Shown: positions 26,293-36,055, counted from the first letter of the stretch. The stretch: 64,000 bases of DNA from Amaricoccus solimangrovi (GCF_006385685.1 NZ_VFRP01000017.1:1-64000); one strand, 5' to 3'. Numbers and translations: made by a program. The notes: generated from the sequence alone by a model not told the origin.

Positions 26293-28599
26293 TCAGTTCT
26301 GGTTGATGCCGCTCGGGCCCTTCATCGAGATCTTTCCTGACGCCTTCATCGAGGTGTCGCCCTTGTCGTCAACGCTGATGTTCTTGCCCTTTACCGTGAT
26401 GGTGCCATCGTCCTTCATCATGATCTCGGCCGATCCACACTTGATGGTGACATTCTTCTTGGCCTCGATGGTGAGGTTCTCGCCCACGATGAAGCTGCCG
26501 TTCTTACCAACCTGGATCAGGCTGTCCTTGCCGATCTTCAATGCGTGCTGGCCAGTCACCTCACTCGAGTCGTCCTCACCGATCTTGACCGACCTCGTCT
26601 TGCTGATCTCGGAGTTCTGCCCTCCGCCGATCTTGACACCCTGATCGGCCCCGATCTGCCAGCTGTCCGACGCGCCGATGTCATGACTCTGGCTCACGCC
26701 GACGCTGACGCTGCGCGTCGCGCCGATCGTGTTGACCTGCGCGGCGCCCACGGTCCGGGCCTCGGCGGCGCCCACCGTGTCGACGCGCGCCGCGCCGACG
26801 GTCACGGTCTGCACCAGCGCCACGGTCTGGGTGTGGTTCGCGCCGATCGTCTCGGTCGAATTCGCCCCCACCGAGATCGTCTCGTCGGCGCCGACGCTGA
26901 GCGACCGGTTCGCCCCCACCGTCTCGCTGTCGTTCGAGCCGATTTGCGTCGTCTGGTCGACGCCCACCTTCACGGTCTTGTTGTTCCCCACGTCCTCGTC
27001 GAGGTTCACCCCCACCGAATGGGTCGCGTTGTTGTCGATCCGGTCGGACTGGTCGTGCTGGACCAGCTTCGAACGGTCGTTCTTCACGAGAAGCGCGTGG
27101 TCCTTCTGCGCCTGAAAGTTCACCAGTTCCGAGCCCGCCTTGTCCTCGAACATGAATTCGTTGTAGCCGCCGCCGCCGGGCGAGGAATTCGACTTCCAGC
27201 CCGATTGCGTGGCGCTGCCGGGCAGGCCGTAGGGCGGCATCTCGGCGGCGTTGTAGACCCGGCCGGTGATGATCGGCCGGTCCGGGTCGCCGTCGAGGAA
27301 ATCGACGATCACCTCCTGGCCGATGCGCGGGATCTGGATGAAGCCCCAGCCGCCACCGGCCCAGGCCGAGGAGACGCGCACGAAGCAGGAGCTGTTCTCG
27401 TCGCGATGCCCAAGGCGGTCCCAGTGGAACTGCACCTTCACCCGCGCATACTGGTCGGTGAAGATCTCCTCGCCGGAGGGGCCGACCACGGTCGCGGTCT
27501 GCGGCCCGCGCATCACCGGGCGCGGCGTCGCGCGGGGCGGGCGGAAGGGGACCGCCGCCGGGGCGAGGGTCAGTTCGCAGCGGTAGGGCTCGCCCGTCTC
27601 CCCCTCGGTCGCGGCCGGGTCGAAGCCGGGGCTGACCACGCGGTACTCGGCCCGGAGCACCAGGTGTTTCTCATTCTGATCCTCGCGCGGGAAATCCGTC
27701 AGCGTGAACACATGTCCCGAGGCGAGCGCGCGGACCGTGCCGCGCGCGCGGATCCTGAGCCTCGGCGCCTGCAGCTCCTCGAGCCGGATCGCCGCGACCG
27801 CGTCGCCCCGGTCGAGCTCGAGATGCGCGCCGGGCTGGCGGTAATGCTCGCCCGTCACCGCGCCGGCCACGGGCTCGGCCTCGGAGCGCGCGAGGAGCGA
27901 CAGTCCCGGCTTCTCGAAATCGTAGTCGGTATGGGCATAGGCCTTCGGCAGAAGCGCGCCCGTCAACTCCCAGCTCAGCAGCGCCTCGTCGCCGCGATAG
28001 GCGTCGGCGGCGCGGAAGGGTACGCTCTCGCAGCCCGGCGGGGGGGCGAGTTTCGCAACCGTGTCGGTCAGGATCAGCGTATGGCCGTCCTCTGCGTATT
28101 CGAAGAAGTCGAAGATCCCCTCGTGCTCCATCAGCCGCCGGACGAAGGCGAGGTCGCTCTCGTCGAACTGCACGCAGTATTCGCGCGGCGGATAGACCTT
28201 CTGGAGCCGCTTCTCGAACTTCGCCTCCGGGTACTTGCCGAAGATCTGCTCGATGATCTCGACGGCGGTGAGGTTCTGGAACACACGGCAGTCATGCGTC
28301 AGGCCGAGCTTCCAGAGCCAGGGGCGCAGCTCCGCCTCGTAGAAGGCGAGATGGCGGTCGAAGCCGGTGAGCCGGAAGGCGGTGACGAGCCCGTGGAACC
28401 AGCGCGCCGAGTCTCCGACCCCCGCCTCGATCGCCATTGGCCGGCCGAGCATCCCCGCCACGTCGACATCGGGATCGGCGCTGGAGAAGCCGGCCGTGAA
28501 GCCGAAGCCGAGGCCGATCCCGTCGAAGCCGACGAGACGGGTGAAGGTCAGTTGCGAACCCGTCGGGGACTCGACGGTGACGGCGCGATCCTCAGGCAC
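26293..28599 (-). CDS. vgrG: VgrG (TssI) spike protein, 768 aa
   Basis: VgrG trimers form the puncturing tip on the Hcp tube. The gp27-like part includes FSWELTGAL-type strands and CVQFDESDLAFVRRLMEHEGIFDFFEY. The gp5 OB-fold follows (TATVVGPSGEEIFTDQYARVKVQFHWDR, then SCFVRVSSAWAGGGWGFIQIPRIGQEVIVDFLDGDPDRPIITGRVYNA in shorter pieces). Residues about 510-650 are repeated V-x-GA-x-x-T strands of the beta-helical needle, then a DUF2345-like end. No extra toxin domain is fused. GTG at 28599 is chosen for the AAGGGG before it; longer forms up to 28665 are possible. Confidence 0.93.
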   Translation of the reverse strand: MPEDRAVTVESPTGSQLTFTRLVGFDGIGLGFGFTAGFSSADPDVDVAGMLGRPMAIEAGVGDSARWFHGLVTAFRLTGFDRHLAFYEAELRPWLWKLGLTHDCRVFQNLTAVEIIEQIFGKYPEAKFEKRLQKVYPPREYCVQFDESDLAFVRRLMEHEGIFDFFEYAEDGHTLILTDTVAKLAPPPGCESVPFRAADAYRGDEALLSWELTGALLPKAYAHTDYDFEKPGLSLLARSEAEPVAGAVTGEHYRQPGAHLELDRGDAVAAIRLEELQAPRLRIRARGTVRALASGHVFTLTDFPREDQNEKHLVLRAEYRVVSPGFDPAATEGETGEPYRCELTLAPAAVPFRPPRATPRPVMRGPQTATVVGPSGEEIFTDQYARVKVQFHWDRLGHRDENSSCFVRVSSAWAGGGWGFIQIPRIGQEVIVDFLDGDPDRPIITGRVYNAAEMPPYGLPGSATQSGWKSNSSPGGGGYNEFMFEDKAGSELVNFQAQKDHALLVKNDRSKLVQHDQSDRIDNNATHSVGVNLDEDVGNNKTVKVGVDQTTQIGSNDSETVGANRSLSVGADETISVGANSTETIGANHTQTVALVQTVTVGAARVDTVGAAEARTVGAAQVNTIGATRSVSVGVSQSHDIGASDSWQIGADQGVKIGGGQNSEISKTRSVKIGEDDSSEVTGQHALKIGKDSLIQVGKNGSFIVGENLTIEAKKNVTIKCGSAEIMMKDDGTITVKGKNISVDDKGDTSMKASGKISMKGPSGINQN

Positions 28600-28705
28600 G
28601 AATACCCCTTCCAATCGCGGCGGGAAGGACCCGGCCGAAGCGGGCGGGCGCGCCAAGCATAGCACATCGGCGGGGGCGGGGGCAGAACTCCGGCGGGGGC
28701 GGGCG

Positions 28706-29866
28706 TTACCGGCCTCGGCCTTCGGCCGGGACCAGCGCCTCGTAGGCCGCCACGGTCTTCTCGAAGCGCACGCTCTCGCCGAGCCGCCGCGCGCGCTCGG
28801 TCCAGTCCCGGCGGTAGGCGGGATCGTCGAGCAGGCGCTGGATCTCGGCGGCGAGCGCGACCTCGTCCCGCGCGCCGACCACGATCCCGCACCGGTTCCC
28901 GTCGGGGCCGGTCACGCCCTCCACCTGGCTCGGGACGTCAGAGACGACGAGGGGGATCCCGATCTTCGACGCCTCGATCAGCGCGAGGCTGTGCCCCTCG
29001 AAGAGGCTCGGCTGGAGAAATACGTCGCTGTCGGCGAGCAGGTCGAGCGCCTCCGTCCGCGTCCGCTGGCCGAGGAAGCGGACGCGCCCGTCGAGACCCA
29101 GCTCCGTCACCATCGCCCGGAGCTTCGGCTCGTCCGGCCCGGTGCCTACGAAGGTCAGCGACGCGTCCCTGACGCGGGCGAGGGCGAGAAGCAGGATGTC
29201 GCAGTTCTTCTGCGCCGCGAGCCGGCCGACGGCGACGAGTTCCCGGCGCTCCGGCCGGTCCCGCCGCCGCGCGGCGAGGGTTTCGAGATGATGCTCGATC
29301 GCGGGGGGCAGCGAATTGTGGATGACGCGGGTCCGGGCGCGATAGGCGGGAGAGCGGCCGTCGAGCGACCGCCCCACCGCCTCCGAGACCGAGACGATCG
29401 CGGAGACCCGCGGCAGGCGTCCGGTCAGCGCCTCGGCGGCGCGCAGCGGGGCCGCGTAGGTGTCGACCGGGGAATGGTGCGAGACGACGACCCGGGTGCG
29501 CGCGGGCAGGAACTGCGCGGCGAGCGGAACGAGCAGGTCGGCGGCGGGCAGGGCGGTGAAGATCACATCGGGCGCGTGCCGGCGCAGGAACCCGACCAGA
29601 TCGCGGAAGAGCCCGACGCCGCCGAGCGGATTGCCCGGCTTGCGCGCGCGCACGTAGAGCCAGTCATGCTCCCCCGCCGCCGGCTGGGGCGCCTCGTCCT
29701 CCGGCGGGTAGAGCGCCGCGAGCCGGACCGGATAGCCGCGCCGCGCGAACCCCTCGGCGAGGTTGCTCCAGATCTCCGGCGCGCCGCCGGCCGCCGAATG
29801 CGTGAGGAGGAACATGACGCGCGGCCGCGCGGCCTGAGGGTCGTGCTTTGCCACGGGGCCGGTCAT
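28706..29866 (-). CDS. Glycosyltransferase family 4, 386 aa
   Basis: GT-B fold enzyme that would add a sugar from a nucleotide sugar to the lipid-linked EPS unit in the cytoplasm. The N-terminal domain begins RVMFLLTHSAAGGAPEIWSNLAEG; the C-terminal domain has VAVGRLAAQKNCDILLLALA and the FLQPSLFEGHSLALIEASKIGIPLVVSD donor-binding motif (E-x7-E type). It is the last gene of a minus-strand block and overlaps the flippase gene start by 4 bp. The sugar specificity cannot be read from the sequence. Confidence 0.88.
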   Translation of the reverse strand: MTGPVAKHDPQAARPRVMFLLTHSAAGGAPEIWSNLAEGFARRGYPVRLAALYPPEDEAPQPAAGEHDWLYVRARKPGNPLGGVGLFRDLVGFLRRHAPDVIFTALPAADLLVPLAAQFLPARTRVVVSHHSPVDTYAAPLRAAEALTGRLPRVSAIVSVSEAVGRSLDGRSPAYRARTRVIHNSLPPAIEHHLETLAARRRDRPERRELVAVGRLAAQKNCDILLLALARVRDASLTFVGTGPDEPKLRAMVTELGLDGRVRFLGQRTRTEALDLLADSDVFLQPSLFEGHSLALIEASKIGIPLVVSDVPSQVEGVTGPDGNRCGIVVGARDEVALAAEIQRLLDDPAYRRDWTERARRLGESVRFEKTVAAYEALVPAEGRGR

Positions 29867-31233
29867 CCCAGGTTCATGAGCCGCAGGGGCGTCGAGAGGT
29901 CGAGCGAAAGGCGGAGCAGGATGAGCGCCCCGGCGACGCCGGCGAGGAGCAGCGTCGCGAGCAGGTCCTGCCGCGCGAAGGAGAGGCCGATGGCGCGCTG
30001 GCCGATCCAGATCACGACGTAGCGGCCGATTTCGCCGACGAGCACGGCGCCGATCACGCCCGGCATGCCGAACCAGAGATGGCCGAACCAGAGGCCGGGC
30101 ACGAGCAGGGCGAGGCGCAGGACATTCGCGGCGCTCTCGAACTCGGGGCGGTTCGAGCCGAGCAGGATCCCGGCGTTGAAGCTCGAGAGCGCGCCGACGA
30201 AGGAGGAGACGAGGAGCAGCGAGAGCATCCAGCCGGCGGCGGCGTAGCGCGGGTCGTAGAGGATCGCCACCGCCCAGTCGGCGCAGGCGATCCCCACCCC
30301 GATCCCCGCCGCCATCGCGAGCGCGAGCCGCAGGCGCGCGGCGCCGATCCCCCGCGCCGCCGCCGCGTCCTCGGCCGAGCGCGCGGCGGCGAGCATCGGG
30401 AAGATGAGCTGATGCGTCAGGCGCTGGCCGAGCTGGGCGGGAATGTCGGCGATGGTGCGGGCGAGCCCGTAGACGCCGAGCACCGCGAGCGGCGCGATCC
30501 GGCCGAGCACCAGCTTGTCGAGGCTCATCGCCGCGAACATCACGATCGAGGTGATCATGATCCAGCGCCCGAAGCGGATGATCTCGAGGAAATACGCGCG
30601 GTCGATCACCAGGAAATGCCCCGGCCCCGGCAGCCGGTAGCTCATCACCGAGCGCGCGGCGATCGAGATGAGCACGCCGATGACGAGCGCCCAGGCGCTC
30701 GGGTGGATGAGCGCGAGCGTGACCGAGACGAGGAAGCCGAGCCCCTCGGCCCTGAGTTCGAACAGCGTGCGCTGCTTCACGTCGAGATTCTTGACCAGGC
30801 CGAAGACGGCGGTCGAGTGCAGCCCGTTCAGGAAGGGGGCGAAGGCGATCGCCGCGAAGAGCGCCGGTTCGATGCCGTAGAAGGTGGCGAGCGGCCGGGA
30901 CGCGGCGAGGAAGAGCGCGGTCAGCCAGGCGCCGCGCAGGATCTGCACGGTCCAGGCGGTGTTGAAGAACCGGGGCTCGAGCCCGTTCGGATGCCGGACG
31001 ATGTTCTGCTCGATCCCGACGTCCGTCAGCAGTTCGAAACCGAAGCGCACCACGTTCAGCACCACCATGACGCCGAAGATCTCCGGCGTCAGCAGCCGGG
31101 TCATGACGAGGTTGGCGGCGAAGCGGAAGCCGATCGAGGCGCCGAAACTGCCGAAGGACCAGAAGAGCCGGCCGAGGAATTCGGTATCGCGCGCGCGCCG
31201 CCCCGCGCGGCCGGGGACGTGGTTCGCGATCAT
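29863..31233 (-). CDS. Oligosaccharide flippase (Wzx/PST family), 456 aa
   Basis: A polytopic membrane protein with about 12-14 hydrophobic segments starting SFGSFGASIGFRFAANLVMTRLLTPEIFGVMVVLN, which is the typical flippase opening. It should move undecaprenyl-linked repeat units across the inner membrane. It is coupled to the GT2 gene (overlap of 4 bp) and to the GT4 gene after it. A second flippase is at 52920. Confidence 0.88.
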   Translation of the reverse strand: MIANHVPGRAGRRARDTEFLGRLFWSFGSFGASIGFRFAANLVMTRLLTPEIFGVMVVLNVVRFGFELLTDVGIEQNIVRHPNGLEPRFFNTAWTVQILRGAWLTALFLAASRPLATFYGIEPALFAAIAFAPFLNGLHSTAVFGLVKNLDVKQRTLFELRAEGLGFLVSVTLALIHPSAWALVIGVLISIAARSVMSYRLPGPGHFLVIDRAYFLEIIRFGRWIMITSIVMFAAMSLDKLVLGRIAPLAVLGVYGLARTIADIPAQLGQRLTHQLIFPMLAAARSAEDAAAARGIGAARLRLALAMAAGIGVGIACADWAVAILYDPRYAAAGWMLSLLLVSSFVGALSSFNAGILLGSNRPEFESAANVLRLALLVPGLWFGHLWFGMPGVIGAVLVGEIGRYVVIWIGQRAIGLSFARQDLLATLLLAGVAGALILLRLSLDLSTPLRLMNLG

Positions 31234-32249
31234 TCAGCCGCGCGCCCGAGGGCGGCGGGCGGCGCGGCCGAGGGCAGTTCGCGCGAGGCGAGCGGCTGGT
31301 CCGGGGGCACGCGGCGGCGGACGAGGCCGCGCCAGAAGGCCAGCGCGCCGAGGTTCCAGGAGGCGAGCGAGAAGATCCCGACCCGGAGCGACCGGCGGCG
31401 CCACGAGAGGAAGGCGACGGGCAGCGCCAGCAGGACGAGAAGCGCGGTCCAGAAACCGGCGACGAGCGTCGCGGCGAGGGCGAGCCACCAGAGCGTCACG
31501 ATGAGGGACACGCCGATGCGCGGCAGCCGGCGCAGGACGATCCCGAGATGCGGGCGCCCGAGCGCGGCGCGCAGCGCCTCGCCCCCCGCCCCGGCGTAGC
31601 CCGAGCGGAAGCGGCGGAGCAGAAGCCTGTAGCTCTCCTCCTGGTGGCCGTAGTGATCGACGGCGTCGCGATCGATGCGCGCCGCCTTCCAGCCCCGCGC
31701 GCGGAGCCGCGCGCCGAGTTCGAGCTCCTCGCAGCCGTGCAGGTTGCGATCGGCGAACCATCCGACCTCGCGCAGCGCCCGGGTCCGGTAGAGCCCGCCG
31801 CCGTCGAGCCATTCGACGATGCCGGGCCGCCGGTTCGGGTCGGATTCGAGCGCCTTGGCGCGGATCCGGAATTCCGCGTTGTCGAGGTTCATCTCGCGCA
31901 CCCGGCCGCCGACGGCGGCGACATCCGGATGCGCGTCGAGAAAGGCCTTCGCGGCGGAGACGAAGTCGCGGTCGAGCACCATGTCGCCGTCGAGCATGTA
32001 GAAATAGTCGCCCCGCGCATGCTGGAACGCGAGCTGCGCGCCGGCGCCGCAGCGGCGCTCGGCGGGATTGGCGAGCTGGACGACACGAATCGGGTAGCCG
32101 GCGGCGATCTCCGTCGTCCGGTCGGTCGAACAGCTGTCGGCGAGGATGACCTCGCCGCTCAGCCCGTCGAGACCGGCGAGCGCCGCCTCGATCGCCCGGG
32201 CGATGTGGCGCTCCTCGTTGAGCGCCTTGATGCCGATCGTGACGTCCAT
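31230..32249 (-). CDS. Glycosyltransferase family 2 with C-terminal membrane segments, 339 aa
   Basis: The GT-A domain starts VTIGIKALNEERHIARAIEAAL, has ILADSCSTDRT and the metal-binding DGDMVL near residue 90, then GGRVRE and ELGARLRARG. A hydrophobic C-terminal region (about 240-300) forms membrane spans. It likely adds a sugar at the cytoplasmic face of the inner membrane. ATG at 32249 is preferred over longer forms, because the frame upstream lies inside the next gene. It lies 7 bp from the WecG-like gene. Confidence 0.87.
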   Translation of the reverse strand: MDVTIGIKALNEERHIARAIEAALAGLDGLSGEVILADSCSTDRTTEIAAGYPIRVVQLANPAERRCGAGAQLAFQHARGDYFYMLDGDMVLDRDFVSAAKAFLDAHPDVAAVGGRVREMNLDNAEFRIRAKALESDPNRRPGIVEWLDGGGLYRTRALREVGWFADRNLHGCEELELGARLRARGWKAARIDRDAVDHYGHQEESYRLLLRRFRSGYAGAGGEALRAALGRPHLGIVLRRLPRIGVSLIVTLWWLALAATLVAGFWTALLVLLALPVAFLSWRRRSLRVGIFSLASWNLGALAFWRGLVRRRVPPDQPLASRELPSAAPPAALGRAAE

Positions 32250-32256
32250 TCCCGCG

Positions 32257-33072
32257 TCAGCTCCAGAGTCCGATGCTGGCCTTGCCGAGGCCCGACACGC
32301 CTTCCAGCGACGGGACCGCGTCCATTGTCTGGGTGAGAAGATAGAAGAGTGCAACCGGATTGGTGCAGAGGTATCGCCACGCGAGCCGCCGGGGTTCCAT
32401 CGCGAGGCGGTGGAGCCATTCGAGCCCGAAGGACTGCATCCAGCCCGGCGCGCGGCGGACGGAGCCCGACATGTGGTCGAAGAGGCCGCCGCAGACCCGG
32501 ATCCAGGCGACGCCGGCGAGCTTGCCGCGCAGCCGCAGCGCCAGGGCCTCCTGGCGCGGACTCCCGAGGCCGAGCCAGAGCACGTCGGTCTTTCGCGCGA
32601 GGATGTCCGCGCAGATCCCGTCGAGCTCCTCCTCGGAGAAGTAGCCGTGCTTCACGCCGACGATCCGCAGGCCCGGATGCTTCTTGCGCAGCCGGGCGGC
32701 GGCCTTCGCCGCGACGCCGGGCTTGGCGCCGAGGAAGTAGAAGTTCAGCCCGTCCCGGACGGCGGCCTCGCAGGCGTCGTCGATGAAATCCGTCGTCGCG
32801 ACGCGCTCGCGCAGCGGCTCGGCGCAGAAGAGCCGGCTCGCGAAGACGAGCGGCATGCCGTCGGCGTCCAGGATGTCCACCTGATCGATCTGCGCGCGGA
32901 AGGTCGCATCCGCGTGATAGCGCGCGATCACCGATCCGTTCGAGGAAGCCACGACCTTCGGTGTCGTGAGCATGCCCCCGCGGGCGGCCCGGCAATCCTC
33001 GGTCATGACCCGTGCGAGGTCCGCGCGGCTGACCCGGGCTGTGCGCAGCCCGCCAATGATATTATAGTCCAC
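32257..33072 (-). CDS. WecG/TagA/CpsF-family glycosyltransferase, 271 aa
   Basis: The core motifs of the family are visible: VDILDADGMPLVFASRL, the FYFLGAKPGVAAKAAARLRKKHP segment and LWLGLGSPRQEALALRL, followed by VCGGLFDHMSG. These enzymes transfer N-acetylmannosamine-type or related sugars to lipid-linked acceptors. It is the first gene of a four-gene minus-strand block (WecG, GT2, flippase, GT4) reading out of the regulatory gap at 33.1-33.4 kb. Confidence 0.88.
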   Translation of the reverse strand: MDYNIIGGLRTARVSRADLARVMTEDCRAARGGMLTTPKVVASSNGSVIARYHADATFRAQIDQVDILDADGMPLVFASRLFCAEPLRERVATTDFIDDACEAAVRDGLNFYFLGAKPGVAAKAAARLRKKHPGLRIVGVKHGYFSEEELDGICADILARKTDVLWLGLGSPRQEALALRLRGKLAGVAWIRVCGGLFDHMSGSVRRAPGWMQSFGLEWLHRLAMEPRRLAWRYLCTNPVALFYLLTQTMDAVPSLEGVSGLGKASIGLWS

Positions 33073-33434
33073 GGCATGGTCCCCGATGTGAGTTCTTGAA
33101 GTCGTCAGGGAGAACTCTTCAAGTTTTCGTGCAGACTATTCAAATTACCGCGAGATTAAGCGAGTTGATCGATTTTTTCTCGGGGACCCTAGCGACTGAC
33201 GGGCGTATAAGTTAAGTTGACACTCCGATCAATAGGAATTTATCAACCTGCGTGATTTTTTAAGACTTGGTTTGACCATGGTTTACGTCCCGTAATCGCG
33301 CTACGCGTCATGGTATTACCTGAGCGGCGAGCCCGCGGCTTCCCGTGACCTGGAAAACAGCGTATGGGCGCTTATCCGTCCTCTCAATGCCGGTCGGGAC
33401 CTGACCGGTGAAGGACCACCTGCTGGAACTCCCG
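33073..33434. promoter_or_regulatory. Divergent EPS regulatory region with a plausible sigma-70 promoter
   Basis: This 362-bp stretch is clearly AT-richer than its flanks and separates the WecG-led and Wzz-led operons. A perfect -35 TTGACA at 33217-33222 is followed after 18 bp by TATCAA (33241-33246), which could drive the plus-strand genes. The opposite strand has a TTGATC and TTATAC pair with 16-bp spacing. No coding potential is seen. Confidence 0.4.
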
Positions 33435-34766
33435 ATGCGATTCATCGAACCCACCATCGAAGCCGCCGTCACTTCCATCTGGAGGCACAAGATCCTGTTC
33501 CTGCTCGGAATCGTCCTGGCAACGGGGCTCGCGGTCGCTGCCTATCTGGCCACGACCCCGACCTACGAGGCCTCCACCTCGATTCTCGTCGGCCGGGCGA
33601 ACGCCGTCGACAACGAGCCGGGATCGGCGATCTCGACCGAGATCATGAACTCGCAGGCGCGGATCGCCGAGAGCGGCGAGGTCGTCCGGCTGGCGATCTC
33701 GCGGATCGGGCTCGACGCCTTTCCCGCGGGGCCGGAGGGGGCGCTGAGCGGGATCGGCGGCAAGCTGCGCGCGCTTCTCGGGGGCGGAAGCGGCGGCGCG
33801 TCCGAATCAGCCGATCCCATTCCCCCGCTGGACGTGGCGGCGCTGGGGGTGGGGCGGCGGATGAGCGTCGCGACCGAGCCCAATTCCAACGTGCTGACGA
33901 TCGGCTTCAAGGACCAGAACCCGGCGCGGGCGGCGGAGATGGCGAACGCGCTCGCGATGAGCTTCATCGATCGGCAGAACGAACTGCTCGAGCGGCCGGG
34001 GGTCGTCACCTTCTTCCGCGACCAGACGAACCGTTTCGACGAGGATGTCGAGAAGCGCGCCGCCGCCGTCCGCGAATTCGCCGAACGCGAGAAGATCTAT
34101 TCGATCGAGGAACAGCGCTCGCTGCTGCTCCACCGCAAGAGCGACCTCGAGGGCGCGCTCAGCGCGGCGCGGAGCACGCTGGCGAGCAAGGAGGGTGAGA
34201 AGGGCGCCATGGCCCGCCAGCTCGCCCTGCTGCAGCCGGTGGCGCGTTCGCCCTTCGCCCTCGGCTTCGTCGAGGCGCTCGATCCGAAGAGCGTCGAAGA
34301 TCCGGCCCCGGGCACCCCGCTGACCCCGGACGACACGCCGCCGCTCCTGATGATCAAGATCTTCCAGGACGTGATGGCATCCTACCGGATCACCGATTCC
34401 GAGATCAGCGGGCTCCGGAGCCTCACCGGGCAACAGGCGCGCGAGATCGACAGCATCAACGGGGAACTCTCGCATCTCGCCGCGAAGCAGAGCGAATACG
34501 AGAAGCTGAAACGAGATCTCCAGTCGGCGACCTACAATGCCGAGACCTTCGCGAAACGCACGGTGGAGGAGCAGATCGAATCCGACCTGCTCGGCGCGAA
34601 GCTCTCGAATGTCCGCGTCATCCAGCCCGCGACCATCCCGCTGCGCGCCGCCTCGCCGAAGGGGGTCGTCTACCTCGGCTTCGGGCTGGCCTTCGGCCTC
34701 GTGCTCGGCGTCGCCTTCGCCTTCGGCAAGGAGACCTACGACCTCAACCGCCCGGGCCAGGCGTGA
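33435..34766 (+). CDS. Wzz/GumC-type polysaccharide chain-length determinant without kinase domain, 443 aa
   Basis: The layout is an N-terminal membrane span (HKILFLLGIVLATGLAVAAYLA), a long periplasmic part with coiled coil (about residues 200-400, Glu/Arg/Lys-rich heptads) and a C-terminal span (GVVYLGFGLAFGLVLGVAFAF) with the Pro-rich LRAASPKG just before it. This is a polysaccharide co-polymerase that sets chain length. It stops soon after the second span, so no BY-kinase is attached. ATG at 33435 is used; GTG at 33408 would add nine residues. Overlaps the next gene by 4 bp. Confidence 0.85.
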   Translation: MRFIEPTIEAAVTSIWRHKILFLLGIVLATGLAVAAYLATTPTYEASTSILVGRANAVDNEPGSAISTEIMNSQARIAESGEVVRLAISRIGLDAFPAGPEGALSGIGGKLRALLGGGSGGASESADPIPPLDVAALGVGRRMSVATEPNSNVLTIGFKDQNPARAAEMANALAMSFIDRQNELLERPGVVTFFRDQTNRFDEDVEKRAAAVREFAEREKIYSIEEQRSLLLHRKSDLEGALSAARSTLASKEGEKGAMARQLALLQPVARSPFALGFVEALDPKSVEDPAPGTPLTPDDTPPLLMIKIFQDVMASYRITDSEISGLRSLTGQQAREIDSINGELSHLAAKQSEYEKLKRDLQSATYNAETFAKRTVEEQIESDLLGAKLSNVRVIQPATIPLRAASPKGVVYLGFGLAFGLVLGVAFAFGKETYDLNRPGQA

Positions 34767-36031
34767 CACAGGGTGTGACGGGGGACGAGCCGGCGCCGAG
34801 GCGCTATCCGCTGGCCGAGGGCGAGACCTGGGCCGCGGCGGGTTTCGCGCTCCTCGTCGTGCTGGTGATCCTCGGCCCGATCCTGAGCCAGTTCGGCGGC
34901 GCGCTCGCGGGCGACGGCAATCCGCTGCGCCAGGTCACCTACATTCTCGCCTTCCTCGTCCTCGTCGCGGCCGCGCTCCGGACGGGCAGGGCGACGGCGG
35001 CCTTCACCACCTCGGCCCCGGTCAACCTGCTGCTCCTCTGGTGCTGGGCGAGCCTTGCCTGGGCGATCGATCCCGGCGTCGCCGCGCGGCGCCTGATCCT
35101 CACCTGCGTGATCATCTTCTCGGTCTTCATCGCCGTCGAATGCCTCGGCCGCGACCGCGCGCGCGGCATCGTGATCACGCTCTTCGTGCTGACCTTCGCG
35201 CTCAACCTCGCCGTGGTGCTGGCCGTGCCGGGCGTCGGCATCCATCAGTACGAATTCGGGGGCGATCCGAGCCTGATCGGCGACTGGCGCGGCATCTTTC
35301 CGGAGAAGAACCTCACCGGCGCCGTCACCGCCGTCACCGCGCTGATGCTCTTCTTCGCCCGCCGTCCGAAGGCGGGGCTGGTCCGCGCGCTGCTGCTCGC
35401 CGCCCTGCTCGCCTTCCTGGTCAAGACCGGATCCAAGACCTCGATGGGGATCGGGCTCGCCGCGCTCACGGCCGGCCTCCTCTACCGCCGCTACGACCCG
35501 CGATACTGGCCCTGGGCCATGATCCTGCTCGCGCTCCTCGCCCTCGGGGCCGCGCTCCTCGTCACCGCAAATCTCGACCGGATCCTCGCGGTGCTCGACG
35601 ACCGCGATTCCTTCACCGGCCGGACGCAGATCTGGTCCTCGCTGCTCGGCTACGCCGGGGACCACTGGATGTTCGGCGCGGGCTACGGCTCGTTCTGGAA
35701 CATCGGCCCCGCGAGCCCGATCTTCAGCTATGCCCGGCCCGGCTCCTGGCTGACCACGATCACGAGCGGGCACAACGGCTATCTCGACCTGACCACGCAG
35801 ATCGGCCTGCCCGGGCTCGCGCTCGTGCTCTTCGCGCTCTTCCTGCACCCGCTCGGTCGCTTGCTGACCGAACGGCGGGCGGGGGAGGACGGACCGATGC
35901 TGATGGCGATCCTCGTCTTCTGCGTCGGCCAGAACATGACCGAGTCGACGATGCTCGACCGCGATCACATCATCCAGTTCTGCCTGATCTGGACCATCGC
36001 CTCCACTCTCCGAGGCCCGGCCGCCGCGTGA
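34763..36031 (+). CDS. O-antigen ligase/polymerase (Wzy-like) membrane protein, 422 aa
   Basis: About ten hydrophobic segments, and a large periplasmic loop with the family's GRTQIWSSLLGYAGDHWMFGAGYGSFW motif in the second half, typical of the Wzy_C/O-antigen ligase domain. It should polymerise or transfer lipid-linked repeats in the periplasm. GTG overlaps the wzz-like gene by 4 bp (GTGA), so the two are one operon. A strong inverted repeat overlaps its stop codon. Confidence 0.87.
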   Translation: MTQGVTGDEPAPRRYPLAEGETWAAAGFALLVVLVILGPILSQFGGALAGDGNPLRQVTYILAFLVLVAAALRTGRATAAFTTSAPVNLLLLWCWASLAWAIDPGVAARRLILTCVIIFSVFIAVECLGRDRARGIVITLFVLTFALNLAVVLAVPGVGIHQYEFGGDPSLIGDWRGIFPEKNLTGAVTAVTALMLFFARRPKAGLVRALLLAALLAFLVKTGSKTSMGIGLAALTAGLLYRRYDPRYWPWAMILLALLALGAALLVTANLDRILAVLDDRDSFTGRTQIWSSLLGYAGDHWMFGAGYGSFWNIGPASPIFSYARPGSWLTTITSGHNGYLDLTTQIGLPGLALVLFALFLHPLGRLLTERRAGEDGPMLMAILVFCVGQNMTESTMLDRDHIIQFCLIWTIASTLRGPAAA

Positions 36032-36044
36032 CGGCCGGGCCTCG
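36013..36044. terminator. GC-rich inverted repeat at the end of the wzy-like gene
   Basis: GAGGCCCGGCC (36013-36023) and GGCCGGGCCTC (36034-36044) form a perfect 11-bp stem with a 10-base loop that includes the TGA stop. There is no T-run. It sits between two convergent genes (wzy-like and the RTX-GH12 gene) and can act on both strands. Confidence 0.6.
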
Positions 36045-36055
36045 CGCGACGGCTT

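Noticed and set aside
26293-28599. 'Evolved' VgrG with a fused toxin
   Set aside because: The C-terminus ends in the usual DUF2345-like segment with no additional domain.
29848-31599. Plus-strand open frame of about 580 codons
   Set aside because: It is antisense to the flippase and GT2 genes and consists of charged, repetitive Glu/Arg/His sequence without any domain.
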